From the NCBI GenBank assembly GCA_039654915.1, contig CM077596.1, forward strand, positions 7,316,001-7,380,000: a DNA stretch of 64,000 bases, read 5' to 3'. Source of the DNA: Aquilaria yunnanensis (lineage: Eukaryota; Streptophyta; Magnoliopsida; Malvales; Thymelaeaceae). Position numbers and translations under genes: made by a program. The notes below the pieces were generated by a model that saw nothing but the letters and a program-made list of their open reading frames with translations, ran no database searches and was not told the DNA's origin. Positions 11,561 through 22,600 of the stretch are shown piece after piece; the first letter of the stretch is position 1, and every line of letters starts with the position of its first letter.

Positions 11561-13877
11561 AGGAATTAATTCTTTTTTCAAATTCAATCTTGTGAATAAA
11601 TATTGAATGAATCGACATGTGAGGCCTCTGAACAGGCCCCCAGGAAATAAGAACCTAAGAATAAGTAGATGCCAAGTAAAGATTATTAGATTTTCCAATT
11701 TATAATCAATGAAATGAGCCCTCAATAAGACACTTAGAAATGAGGCCACATGGAGGGCTTATCCCAACCTGAGATGAGTGAAACACCAAAGAAAAAATTT
11801 TGGACTAGGCCAACCAAGAGTTATTTGAGGCTGAGCCAGATTAATGAAAATGATGGCAGGAGATAGAGACACATGAATAAAAATGATGTATAACTTAAGT
11901 AATGTTGGACAAATAAAAAGACTTCATTAACTTTATTTAAATAGTTACATCTTTACAAAGTTCATTTTCTTTCCAAATAAGAAAGCATGAATTGGCCAAT
12001 GTCCTGAATAAGGCAACTGTAAAGCATGAATTGGACAATGGCCTAAATAAGGCAATTGTTACAAAAAAAGGGCTATTGTTATGGACTTCTATTGAGAAAG
12101 CATGAATCATATGCAGGGCTAACTAATTGGTAAGTGTGAATCATATGTAGGTAGGAGTTGTCATGCCAAATCATGTAGAAGTAGTGCTTACTGATCCCAA
12201 GGCTACCAAGAGCTACTTGCACAAACCTTGGGATGGTATTTACCAAATAAGACCTAGTGATAAGAACACTTAAAATTCATCCTTTATGGAAGCTTCCTTA
12301 GTATCCATCACCAATGAGCCCTGTTTGTAAGGCATTGCTCCTACCTTTCCCTTTTTCAGTCATGTGTCAAAGTCTAGACCTAACTTTGTGTAGGCAGAAA
12401 GGAAATAAAAGTCTATGTCTAGATGCATCTACTTGACCTAGAAGTGACAGGAAAAGAAGCAATATTTGAGCTCTTCAAAGGCATCTTTCTCGAGCCCTTT
12501 TTCTAGCATCTTGAAGGTCAACATGAGCTCTTTGATATGGGTGTTAGCCTTTTGGTAAAGCCTTTAATGCTTTACCCCTACACTTCAAGCGACCCTGTCA
12601 ATTTGCTTAGTCCAATTAAAGAGAGGAGTAACAGTGATTGAGCTAGAACTGACTTCACCCTGAGGAACCAGCAGACCTAACTAACGGCCCTCCTTGAAAG
12701 TTGGTAACTTTTTCTCGGCGGTTTCTAGATGGCCCCTCAGCTGTTGGCCTCAAAGAGAGCCGAGATTTCCTTGTCCTCGACCTTGTGAAAAGCCTCTGCT
12801 AACTCCTAGAGCTTTTAAGCCAAGTCATAGGTAAGCTTCTCCTTCTCTACCTCCATCTTCATGAGCTCCATCGCTATTGCCTAATGAGTAGTGTAATCAA
12901 CCTACAGCTCCTTATTTAGCACCACATTTTCGAACTTAAAGTTGTTGAGCTTGTGGTTAGCATCTTCCCCACCTTTTCCTAGGTAACACACATCTTCCAG
13001 ATGGAGAAGGAAACGATGGCCTGCTACAATAAAATATAATTAGTGTAGAAGAGCTCACATGAAAAGAGTATATTAATGGCAAATGATAGTAAATATACCT
13101 AAATGAGGCCAACTAATGCTTTCATCAACTAGGCACCATCCTTTTGAAGGGGATTGCCGAGATGGTGTCAATCCTTAAGGGTCCTTAACCCTCTAGAATA
13201 TAGTGGATGATGTTAGTCTGGTACTCCAAGATCGATTCATCCCATTAGGGAAAAGGGCTCTCTAGGGACATCTACCCCAGCCGCTCCCTTAGTAAGTTAA
13301 GAAACACAATTGGTGGCAACCTTTTCTAATGATGACCTTGAAGATGCCATTTGGAAAAATTGGTAGAAAAAATATAAAGGCTGCCACAAGTGAAGAACAC
13401 ACAATGGAAGAGAAATAAAACCTAGCAAACAAACCACAAAAAAAAATCTAGGCTGAAAAAAATAAAAAATGCAACTAAACCGCCACAACAAAAATAAGCA
13501 AAAAAGCCAAAATTCATTACTTGATCAAAGTTCCTTATAGTAAAGTGGAAAAGAAGATTAAAAGAAAGCACCAAAGCAATGTTGGAAGAAGAACTTCTAG
13601 AGGAAGTAGAAGAAAGCACCAAGAAGAGAAAATAGTTGGGGCAGTAAAAAGGTAAAAGAAAAAAAAGAGTTAAAAACCCTACACTACTGCTATCATTATG
13701 AGAAAATATCCAAGCCTATAACAGGTGGACACATGGTAGAGCATAATAACCAGAAAAGTTTGCTTGGTCACTTCCCTAAGGAAGCATTTAATAGTTGTCA
13801 TTTCACCTCCCAACATGATCATTGAGTCAGCCATGTATAGCAAACATGGATAGCTGTTATCAACTCGTTACAATCTG
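11561..13877 (-). pseudogene. Element F: probable decayed spacer and antisense-gene region
   Basis: By position this corresponds to the pol-aORF spacer and aORF of B. Minus-strand translation shows short Glu/Lys/Leu-rich coiled-coil-like stretches (about 12700-12870) and a PREPFS-like motif (about 13270) reminiscent of exon 3, but I cannot build exons. A near-duplicated 30-bp word (AAAGCATGAATTGG..CAATG) occurs at about 11980 and 12013. The assignment rests mainly on position, so it is tentative. Confidence 0.35.
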
Positions 13878-13882
13878 ATGAT

Positions 13883-14736
13883 TGATGCCCCGAGGCATCC
13901 TTGTTAAGTGACATTGTGACTTCTGGAGGGACTTCCTGAGAGGGAGAACGCCTGGAGACCAGATTTCCCAGAGGAGTGTGCCTAAAAAGCTCAGAAGAGA
14001 GGGTTAGGAGGTCCCCGGAGTGTTTTTCCGGGGAGGAGCCTCCGACGCCCAAGTCAGTGTCTTGAGAAGGTGAAGGGGGAGCACTAAAGGTTTTAGTGGC
14101 CTTGCCTGTTTGTGTCTTCTCAAGGAGGAGGAGTCGAACCGTTTGCCAGGGTCTGTTCCTTGGTATTTATAGAAGTGCCCAGCCCGTTCAGATGACGACA
14201 CATGTTCGGTCGGATGTTCTCTGAGTTTTTGGGCAAAGGGGACAAGTAGCCGGTGGCAGGCTCCTTGAGCCTTGAATTGAGACAGGTCGTGACAAGACCT
14301 GGACGGCGTCGGCGTGTCAGACCACCGTTTGGGGTGGCATGTAATGCCTGTGGGCGACATGTCAGAGGCTCCTTAAATGCTCATGCCGTACTCCCGAGGT
14401 CCTCTTGGCGAGGTCGTTCTTTGGTATGGACGCCCTTCTTCGGGAGTTATGCTCGTAGTTCGGGGAGTCCTTTAGTTTGGTGGTTCTACCTTCGGAGGAT
14501 TCTCTCCTGCTTGTAAGGGCCTCTGTCCCAAAGGCGATCTGTTTGGTCCCCCGAAGGAGCTGGTAACGTTTCTGGAGTTCCTGAGGTATTAGCCGAAGTC
14601 CTGAGTTCGACACGTCTTGACTTTGCTCTTTCCGAGGTCAGTGATAGTGCCTCCTTCGGGTGACATTAAGCTCTCCGGTTACCTTGTTTTTGGCAAGAGG
14701 CACGGGGTGAGAGAGGCGATAGTCCTTCGGCTATCA
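13883..14736 (-). mobile_element. Solo LTR of the Tat A/B family with perfect TSD
   Basis: This is a complete LTR in minus orientation: on the minus strand it starts TGATAGCC at 14736 and ends GGCATCA at 13883. It is flanked by identical 5-bp repeats ATGAT (13878-13882 and 14737-14741) and has no internal region, the classic product of recombination between the two LTRs of one element. It carries the family stem-loop (14007-14043, perfect inner arms CCCCGG/CCGGGG) and the terminal hairpin GGATGCCTCGGGGCATCA. It sits between the decayed aORF and the 3' LTR of F. Confidence 0.93.
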
Positions 14737-14741
14737 ATGAT

Positions 14742-14966
14742 GTATCCACTCATTTTTCTAAAAGTTGTTAGAAGGGGCATCATATTAGAAAGAGAGGCAT
14801 CATGCCTCATTTTTATTGTCATGTATGAAAACTATAGGACAATGAAAAATGGCACGATAGCCATCTTAAAATGGCAACTCATCTAGGAAGGACTTGCCTC
14901 AAAATCACAATGACCCCTCATTGAAAATGTAGGACCCAAACCCATATTTTCCAAAAGGGAGGATAT
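14742..14966 (+). other. Element F 3' untranslated end with hairpin and PPT
   Basis: This is the remainder of F before its 3' LTR. A perfect 6-bp inverted repeat CAATGA-cccc-TCATTG (14908-14923) precedes a purine-rich AAAAGGGAGGATA (14953-14965), interpreted as the PPT. The hairpin occupies roughly the position of the pre-PPT hairpin of A, B, D and E but has different bases. Confidence 0.5.
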
Positions 14967-15390
14967 TGATACCATACGGGCTTGGGTATTGCCCATAGTG
15001 AGAAGGCCCATAATGAGGCCTAGATAAAGATGGATAAAAAAAGAAACCTGACGAATATGAGAATGAAGTCACTAAATTCCAAGAGATTTTTTTATTTAGG
15101 AATGATCCCCTCAAATTCTCCATGACTATATAAAGATACTCCCCTTACCAGTCTCAAGGTATAAAAAAACCATTTTGCACTTTACCATTACTATCTTTCA
15201 CCGGAAATTGACTTGATTGTTAGAGGGTTTCCCCCAGGAAAAATGTCTTAGGGCTTTAACATTGTCTTTGGTTGTAGGACTTATGATTCTCTGTCTCTAA
15301 AGGTTCTAAGCTAGTCACACCTTACCCAAATGTTCCCACATTTGCTATCCCTTCCATTTATCCATTCCCTTATTGTGTCTATACCTCTAT
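14967..15390 (+). mobile_element. Diverged 3' LTR of element F
   Basis: It begins TGATACC just after the PPT, with GGGTAT as a partial inverted partner, matching the layout of the A/B LTR start. A TATA box TATATAAA lies at 15127-15134, and the block from about 15207 (TTGACTTG...GAGGG...CCCCCAGGAAAAA) matches the conserved transcribed region of the A-E LTRs. The right end is estimated from spacing in B. Its sequence is too different to be the same family as A-E. Confidence 0.55.
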
Positions 15391-16204
15391 TTTTCTCTTT
15401 TTTTTTTTTGTATTTTATTTTATAAGTGAGTATTCATTTGAACCCTCTAGAGTTTGGGTGACTTGTCGATTAAATGGTTAAATCATACTTGTGAACATGT
15501 ATATAGCATGTCTAGTGCCTATCCTCTTAGTATGTTTACCATAATTACACACCACACAAGGTGTTTGTGGAAAGGGTTAAGTGAACTTTCCATGAGCCAT
15601 GGCCATTGGGATAGAGTAAAGTGGTTTGGTTTAGGTTGAGAAAAGCCAATGAGCTACCCTGGTGAAAGAGGTTGGTGCTTACGACACTAGCATTTGATGC
15701 TTAAGGCTTGAGAGTATTCTTACTCACTTTTCAGAAGAATCTTCTAGACTAAAGGGCTAGGAGAGTGCCGATTGGAACCATCACCCTAGGATGGTATAAA
15801 CATGAAGCTAGTTATTCCATTCATAAAACAATACCTTTACTCTAGGAAGTTACTTAAATCCATTTCATATTTTGTGTTAGTGGTTCTTGTTGTTGCTTAT
15901 GTTAACTTAGTTGCTTTAGTGCTTGCATGGTAGGTAGTTCTAGTTCTTTTTACACCTTTCTGTTGCTTGACTACTTCTATCATTATATTTCCACTTGGCT
16001 TGGTTCTTTCATCGATTGTATTATCATACTTAGATTTAGCCTTATAAGAGCTAATAAAAACTTTAACTTTGCACCATAGTCTTCATGGGATTGAACCTTA
16101 CTTACTAGACTATAAGTGACAACTGTGGCCTTGAGGTCTAGTTTAGAGAGATTAAAAATAATGGTTATTTGAATTGTATTGCATACCTTACTTAACACCC
16201 ATCA
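15391..16204. other. Unassigned non-coding stretch
   Basis: I see no domain, LTR boundary or RNA gene. It contains T-rich runs (about 15390-15420) and short ORFs without family resemblance. It lies between the F LTR and the copia fragment and may be old host DNA or LTR remnant. Confidence 0.3.
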
Positions 16205-17269
16205 ATAGGTCTACAAGACAAACAGAAATGCTAATGGAAAAGTCTAGAAATACAAACAAGACTTGTTGCAAAGGGCTACAAACAAAAAGAATGAATTGAT
16301 TATAGAGAATTTTTTTTATTATAAAGAATTTTTTTTTCAATTATAAAATTTGAGACCATCAAATTGTGATCTCACTTGCTACAAAGAATAAATAAAATAT
16401 TTATCATATGGAAGTAAATTGAAATTTCTTAATGGTTATGTTAAAGAAGAGATCTATCTTGATCAGTAACCTAGATATGTAAAGCAAAGGAAAGAAGATA
16501 GAGTGTACAAGTTGAAGAAGGCATTATGGTAACAAGAGGATTGATGACTATTTCAAGGTAATGAATTTGAGAAGTGTCCTTACAAGCAAACACTATATGT
16601 GAAGGAGATAGAAGGAAGCTTATTATTTGCATATCTACATGTTTATGATTTGATTTTTGCCAGTAACAATCTGGCTATGTTTGAGGCTTTTAAAAAAATT
16701 CATGGCCAAACAATTTGAAATGACAAATATAGGTTAAACGACTTATTTTCTAGGCATCAAAGTTGTGGAAAGTAAGGAAAGTAAGGAAAGAATCTTCATC
16801 TTCCAAAGTAATTATGAGCAAGAATTCTTGATGAGATTTTCCATGGAAGGCTGCAAGCCTGTGTCAACTTTTGCGGAAAAAGGTTTGGAGGTGCGGGAAA
16901 ATTACAAAGTTGATTTGAACAACACTTACTTAAAAAATTTTTATAATGGCTTGAGATATTTGATCTGTGCTAGGCCTGATATAATCTATGGAGTTTAGTA
17001 GGCACATAACAACCATTGACTAGTCTTAATTGAGTGCAGCAAAGAAAATATTTTGTTACATTAAAGGAACCATCAATGATGGTTTATTCTACATGTCTAA
17101 TGATGATTAAAAACTTTTTTGATATTCTAATAGCAAGTGAGGAAGAGACCTCAATGAAAGAAAGAGCATAACTAAATTTCCTTTATTTATGGGAGATATA
17201 GTATTTACATGATCATCAAAGAAGTAAGTCATTGTGACTCATTCATCATATGAAGTACGGTATGCTACT
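16205..17269 (+). pseudogene. Ty1/copia reverse transcriptase fragment, 5' part
   Basis: In mixed frames this reads as copia RT: VYKTNRNANGKVQKYK (about 16210), then FLNGYVKEEIYLDQ (about 16420), VYKLKKALW, a palm region at about 16630 where the usual YVDD appears as HVYD, and the open stretch 16765-16998 with EGCKPVST and LRYLICARPDI. Several stops and the altered catalytic Asp show it is dead. The 5' part of the element (gag, PR, IN) is missing. Translation stops at the RNase H motif SYEVRYAT at 17269 because element B was inserted there; it resumes at 27958. Confidence 0.85.
17265..17269 (+). repeat. Left target-site duplication of element B
   Basis: CTACT abuts the B 5' LTR; CTGCT (27958-27962) abuts the 3' LTR. 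They differ by one transition. Removing B and one copy restores the copia RNase H reading frame across the junction, which supports this pair. Confidence 0.8.
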
Positions 17270-18082
17270 TGATAGCCGAAGGGCTATCGCCTCTCTCACT
17301 ACATACTTCCTGCCAATAGCGTGCTCGGGAAACCTGCCATCACCCGAAGGAGGAGAGACTTCGGCTAGTACGTCAGGAATTTCAAAGATGTTGCCGGCTC
17401 CCTCAAGGGACCAAATGGATCGCCTTCGGGAATAAAGAACCAGCTATTGCAAGCAGGAGAGACTCTCCCCGAAGGCGGAACCCCCGAGCCAGAGAACTCC
17501 CCGAACTACGGGCATGATTCCCGAAGAAGGGCACTCGTACTAAAGGACGACCTCGCCCAAAGGACCTCGGGAGTACGGCATGAGCATTTAAGAAGCCTCT
17601 GACATGTCGCCCCCAAGCGCTACACGCTACCTCAAACGGCGGTCTGACACGCCGACGCTGTCTGAGTCTTTTCACAACCTATCTCGGACCAAGATTCAAG
17701 GAGCCTACAAACGGCTACTTGTCCCCTATGCCCGAAAGTACAGAGAGCATCCGACTGAACATGTGTCATGATCTGAACGGGCTAGGCACTCCTATAAATA
17801 CCAGGAAACAAGCCCTGGCAAAGGATCCGACCCTCTCTCCCAGAGGAAAATAAAAACAGGAAAGGCCACTTAACCCCTTAGTGCTCCTCCTCTATCTTCC
17901 TTCAGGACACTAACTTGGGCGTCGGAGGCTCCCTTCGGAAAAACATCCCAGGGACCTCCTAACCCTATTTTCTTCAGCATCAGGCACACTCCCCTGGGAA
18001 ATCTATGCTCCAGGCGTTCTCCCTTTCAGGAAGTCCCTCCCGAAGTCATAATGTCACCCGACGAAGATGCTGTTGGGCATCA
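17270..18082 (+). mobile_element. 5' LTR of element B
   Basis: It runs TGATAGCC...GGGCATCA. The start TGATAGCCGAAGGGCTATC contains a 7-bp perfect inverted repeat (GATAGCC/GGCTATC). The TATA box TATAAATA lies at 17793-17800; the G-box-like site of the 3' copy (ACACGTGT) is here ACATGTGT (about 17758). The transcribed-region stem-loop (about 17923-17963) is weaker than in the solo LTR. The end pairs GATGC with GCATC. Confidence 0.92.
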
Positions 18083-18084
18083 TT

Positions 18085-18100
18085 TGGCGCCGTCTGTGGG
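18085..18100 (+). other. Element B primer-binding site
   Basis: TGGCGCCGTCTGTGGG lies two bases after the LTR. Its first nine to ten bases match the complement of a plant tRNA-Asp 3' end as I remember it; the rest does not, so the primer tRNA is uncertain. E (39007) and C (37017-37032) have decayed versions. Confidence 0.8.
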
Positions 18101-18251
18101 AACTCACCCTCAGGTCGCCGTTGTTGAAACTCGGCGTTCCAAGGACAAGGGACTTCCGAAGTCCTCGTCCACGCCTGAAGTTCAACCGGCTACTGAGCAA
18201 ACCCTTCCAGGGACTTCCTCGCCGGAGGAAGAACGTCCTCTAGTCATAACT

Positions 18252-19601
18252 ATGAGTTTTTTGTGCGACTTCCAATGCTCCATTGTGGCCGAAATGACAC
18301 AGCAAATAGACCGAAGATGGCCGCAACCAGCGCAGGCCCAAAGGCCTTCCTCGCCAGCACTCCCTTGGGAGAAAAGCCCGAGATCACCTTACCGGAGTTC
18401 GGGAAGTGGGGATCCGCGTGATGAGTCCTCAATGGAAAACATACCCCTCGGGGGACGACCTAAGGGGCCAGTAGGGCCTAAACGACCTAAAACCCCATGT
18501 CAAAAGAGTTCATCGCTTGAGGCAAAATCGCCATCCCCTCGGCGGTGAAGTCCATCCCAGAAAAGGCGTCGGCAATCTCCCTTCCCATAAGCCTACAAGC
18601 ACCAGGAAGAAGAGCCTAGTGCTATGATCCTTGTGGAGAAAATGTTAGCAAGGTTGGAGAAAGTGGAAAAACAGGTAGCTCGCAAACCAGTCTGGGCCAG
18701 GTTGTCTGAAACTTTCTGTGGGGATGAATCGCCGTTCACCCGAACAGTAGTCGAGGCAGCCATGCCAAGTGACTTTCGGGTGCCTCGGCTGGAAACCTAT
18801 GATGGCCGAACTGACCCCCAGGCTCGTCTAACTAAATACAGACGTAGCATGGTGTTACACGGTGCTGATGATGCTACTTTGTGCAAATGCTTTGAGGTCA
18901 CCCTTGCAGGGCCCGCGACGGCATGGTATAACTCATTGGCCCCTGGAACCATCAGGGAGTTCCAAGAGCTGTCCAAGGCTTTTACGCAGCAGTTCATTGG
19001 AAGCCGTCCGACGGCGAAGATGCCGATCCAGATGTTCAACATAGCACAGAAGAACGGAGAAACCATCCGCAACTATGTCAAAAGGTTTAATGGAGAGGCC
19101 CTAAGTGTTCCAGACTTTCGGCCCAAAAAATGCATCCTCGCTATGACACGGGGCCTTCGGAGGGACTCACAACTGTTCTACGAGTTTTCCAATGACCCCC
19201 CGGACACGTTTGGCAAATTTTACCGAAGGGCCGAGCAGCACATGACAGCCGAAGAGCTGAGAATGGGTGGACAAAAGAATGATCACACCTGTCCCAAGGG
19301 GTCCGGCCAGCAAGCAAAGTACCCGACTGAACAGGCAAGGAGACCTCGGAGGTTTAGGGGAAGGAAACCTCCTCCGAACTTCACACCCCTGAACACTACA
19401 GGAACCAATATCCTTATGAAAATGGAGAGGCAGGGAACCCAGATTCAGCGGCCAAGGGCTATGACCGCTGACAACAAGAAGAATATGAAAAAAAATTTCT
19501 AGTTTCACCGCGACCATGGCCACGACACCGAAGATTGCTTCCAATTGAAAAAGTACATAAAGTCGCTGATAAAACAAGGTAAACTTTAGCGATATCTGCG
19601 A
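18252..19601 (+). pseudogene. Element B gag, broken
   Basis: This is the capsid/nucleocapsid polyprotein that packages element RNA in cytoplasmic particles. The frame runs from ATG 18252 (start of MSFLCDFQC; the equivalent in C is ATG at 36865) through a Pro/Ser-rich N-terminal part to the retrotransposon gag domain (about 18770-19170), with VPRLETYDGRTDP, FEVTLAGPATAWYNSL and FTQQFIGSRPTAKM. A nucleocapsid knuckle follows at about 19503-19533 (FHRDHGHDTEDC), but its first Cys is lost. In-frame stops are TGA 18546, TAA 18588, TAG 19500 and TAG 19587. An apparent ATG at 18051 lies inside the LTR and is rejected as the start. Gag and pol share one frame. Confidence 0.88.
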
Positions 19602-22600
19602 ATGCCTTCCCCGAAAGGGAGAAAAGAGGAAGAAGGAAAGGCAGATGACGAGGACTACGACTCCGACAGACGGAGGAACCGAAGTCCAAGAAGGCGCCCT
19701 CCACCTCCGGCTGGAGTAATACAAACAATCACGACAGGACTTCCATCCTCGGAAAGAAAGAGGAAGGCCAGAGAAATATTAGTGATGGAATATCAGAGTC
19801 CGACGAAAAAACTGGCCCGCAAGGATGGTTCCACCGTCATCTTTCCCCATGACGATCCGCTGCTGGTGATGGTGAGGATAGGAAACTGGGACGTCAAAAG
19901 GGTATTACTTGATGATGGATCAAACGCCGACGTCCTGTTCTCGCATCTGCTGCCGAGCTTGGGAATATCCAACACCGACCTCAAGCCCGTCGCTTTGCCA
20001 ACTTTCGGGGTAGGGCCGTCTGAACTGCCTGTCCTCGGATGGATAGACCTCCCCCTGATGATGAGAGGAGGTTCGGTAAACGGAACAAGTGAATTATTTG
20101 CCTCCACAATGACATGGTTCATTGTCATGGATGTCCCTTCGTCATATAATGCCATCCTTGGAAGGCAAACACAAGGAAATCTGCACATTCGCTCGGATGT
20201 AATGTACTTAACTGTCACTTTCGCCACCAAGGATGGAGACGCGGAAATTTTCATCGATCAAGGCGAAGTAAGGAAAATGTTCGTCAAAGCGCGAAAGGCC
20301 CTAGTAACCAACTTCGAGCAAACTGTAGAGGCAGAGGCTTTGCCAGGTGGAAAACCAAAAAAGGGCGAGGCAGAAGAGACCGCGAAGGTAGAAATGGAAG
20401 AAGTAGAACTTGTCCCAGGCCGAAGTACCCGAATAGGGAAAAACTTAGCCGAAGGTGACAAGAAAAAACTTGTATCCTTTCTACTGATGAATAAAGACCT
20501 GTTCGCCTACTCACCGAAAGATATGCCAGGGGTAAACCCTCGCATAATACAGCATAGCCTTAAAGTAAGTCCGGAAGCAAAACCTGTCCGGCAAAAGAAA
20601 CGGGGCATCTCAGTCCATAAAAATAACTTCGTAAAAACCGAAGTCCAGCGCTTATTGGACGCAGATGTAATCAGGGAGGTCAAGTACCCCGAATGGTTAA
20701 GCAATGTGGTTATTGCCACAAAAGAAGGGAGCAGTAAGCTCCGAATGTGCATCGACTTCAGAAACTTGAACGATGCTTGCCCAAAAGATTCATACCCTCT
20801 CCCACCAATAGACTAGTTGGTAGACTCAACTGCCGAATACGGGCTCCTAAGTTTCCTAGACGCCTTCAATGGGTATCATCAAATAAGGATGGACCCCGAA
20901 GACGAGGAGAAGACCGCCTTCATCACCGAGGGTGGAATGTATTGTTACACTAGGATGCCCTTCGGGCTCAAAAATGCAGGAGCTACCTACCAGAGGTTGA
21001 TGAGCAAGGTCTTCTATGACCAAATAGGGAGGAACATGGAAGTCTATGTCGATGACATGATAGTCAAGAGCAAGCTGCCTAACGACCACGTCGCAGATCT
21101 AAAGGAAACTTTCCACCAGCTCAGAACCTTCGAGATCCGCCTTAATCCCGAAAAGTGCATCTTCGGCGTAACCTCGGGAAAGTTTCTTGGGTACATGGTA
21201 TCAGAAAGAGGCATTGATGCTAACCCAGAAAAAATTAAGGCTCTGCTTGAATTCCGAACTCCCGTCACAATAAAAGATGTGCAGAGACTCACCGGAAGGA
21301 TAACCTCTCTTAGCAGGTTCATCTCCAGATATGGAGACTGGTGTCGAGCATTCTTCAAAGTCCTCACTAAAGCAGCAAAAAAGGAGGGCAACCTCGGAAG
21401 TGATGATCATCCTTGGAATGAGGACTGCCAAAAGGCCTAGGAAGAACTGAAAATCTACTTAGCCCGTCTGCCCACTCTGCGACAACCTCGCGAGGGAGAG
21501 CCCTTCGTGTTATACTTCACCGTCATAGAAAAAGCAGTAAGCTCGGTCCTTGTGAAAGAGGAAGGGACGAAGCAATGGCCGGTTTATTATGTAAGCAAGT
21601 CCCTGCATGGTGCCGAAGTCAGGTATCCATTGCTACAAAAAGCTATATATGCCCTGGTACTGGCAGGAAGAAGGCTACGGCCATATTTTCAGGCTCACCC
21701 TATCGTCGACCGAAGTCGTCTACCTCTACGGGACGTCATGAGGAAAGTTGATCATTCAGGAAGGCTTTCCAAATGGTGCATAGAGCTTGGTGAACACGAC
21801 ATTACTTATGAACCTAGGAAAGCCATAAAAGCTCAAGCCCTGGCAGACTTCATTGCCGAAGTACCCATCACCGAGGACAGCCATCCGGATCCCAGCGAAG
21901 GAGAGCCGAAATGGACTTTATATGTTGACGGAGCGTCGGGGTCCGAACACCAAGGAGCTGGGGTAATTATCAGAGGTCCGGAAGGTCTAGAAGTAATGAA
22001 GGCCATCAAGTTCAGCTTTAACGTCACCAACAATGTGGCTGAGTACGAAGCTCTCATAGCAGATTTGTGCCTAGCCAGAAAAATTCGTGTAAGAAACTTG
22101 AAAGCCCACAGTGACTCCCAGCTGGTAGTTCGACAAACAGTAGGGGATTACGGGGCGAAGGACCCAACCTTGGCAAAATACCATGAACTGGTAGCAAAGC
22201 TTATCTGAGAGTTCGACACCGTATGAATAAAAAATGTGCCTCGGTCAGATAATGCCGAGGCAGATTGCTTGGCAAAGTTGAAAACATGCACCGAGGTACT
22301 AAACCGCCCGAGCATCGCAGTGCTGAGCATAGTAACTTCGGGAAAAGGCTGGAAAGACCCGATAAAAAGATATCTCGCAACCAATGCGCTCCCCGAAGAC
22401 CCCAATGAAGCTGCAAAAGTACGAAGACGCTCCGGTCATTTCTTCCTGATTGGAGAAGAGTTATATCGGCAGGGATATGCAAATCCACTGCAGAGGTGTG
22501 TTGGCGAAGAGGATATTGAAATGATCCTTGAAGAAGTTCACGAAGGCGCTTGTGGTTCGCACATAGGAACCGACGCCCTGGCAGCAGTGATACTTCGCCA

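Noticed and set aside
14253..14516. ORFs within Tat LTRs (also 4811-5065 and 17403-17675)
   Set aside because: They are not conserved in frame among LTR copies and follow from GC-rich LTR sequence.
18051..18548. ORF starting at 18051 as gag start
   Set aside because: The ATG lies inside the 5' LTR and the frame crosses the PBS; the Met aligned with element C is at 18252.
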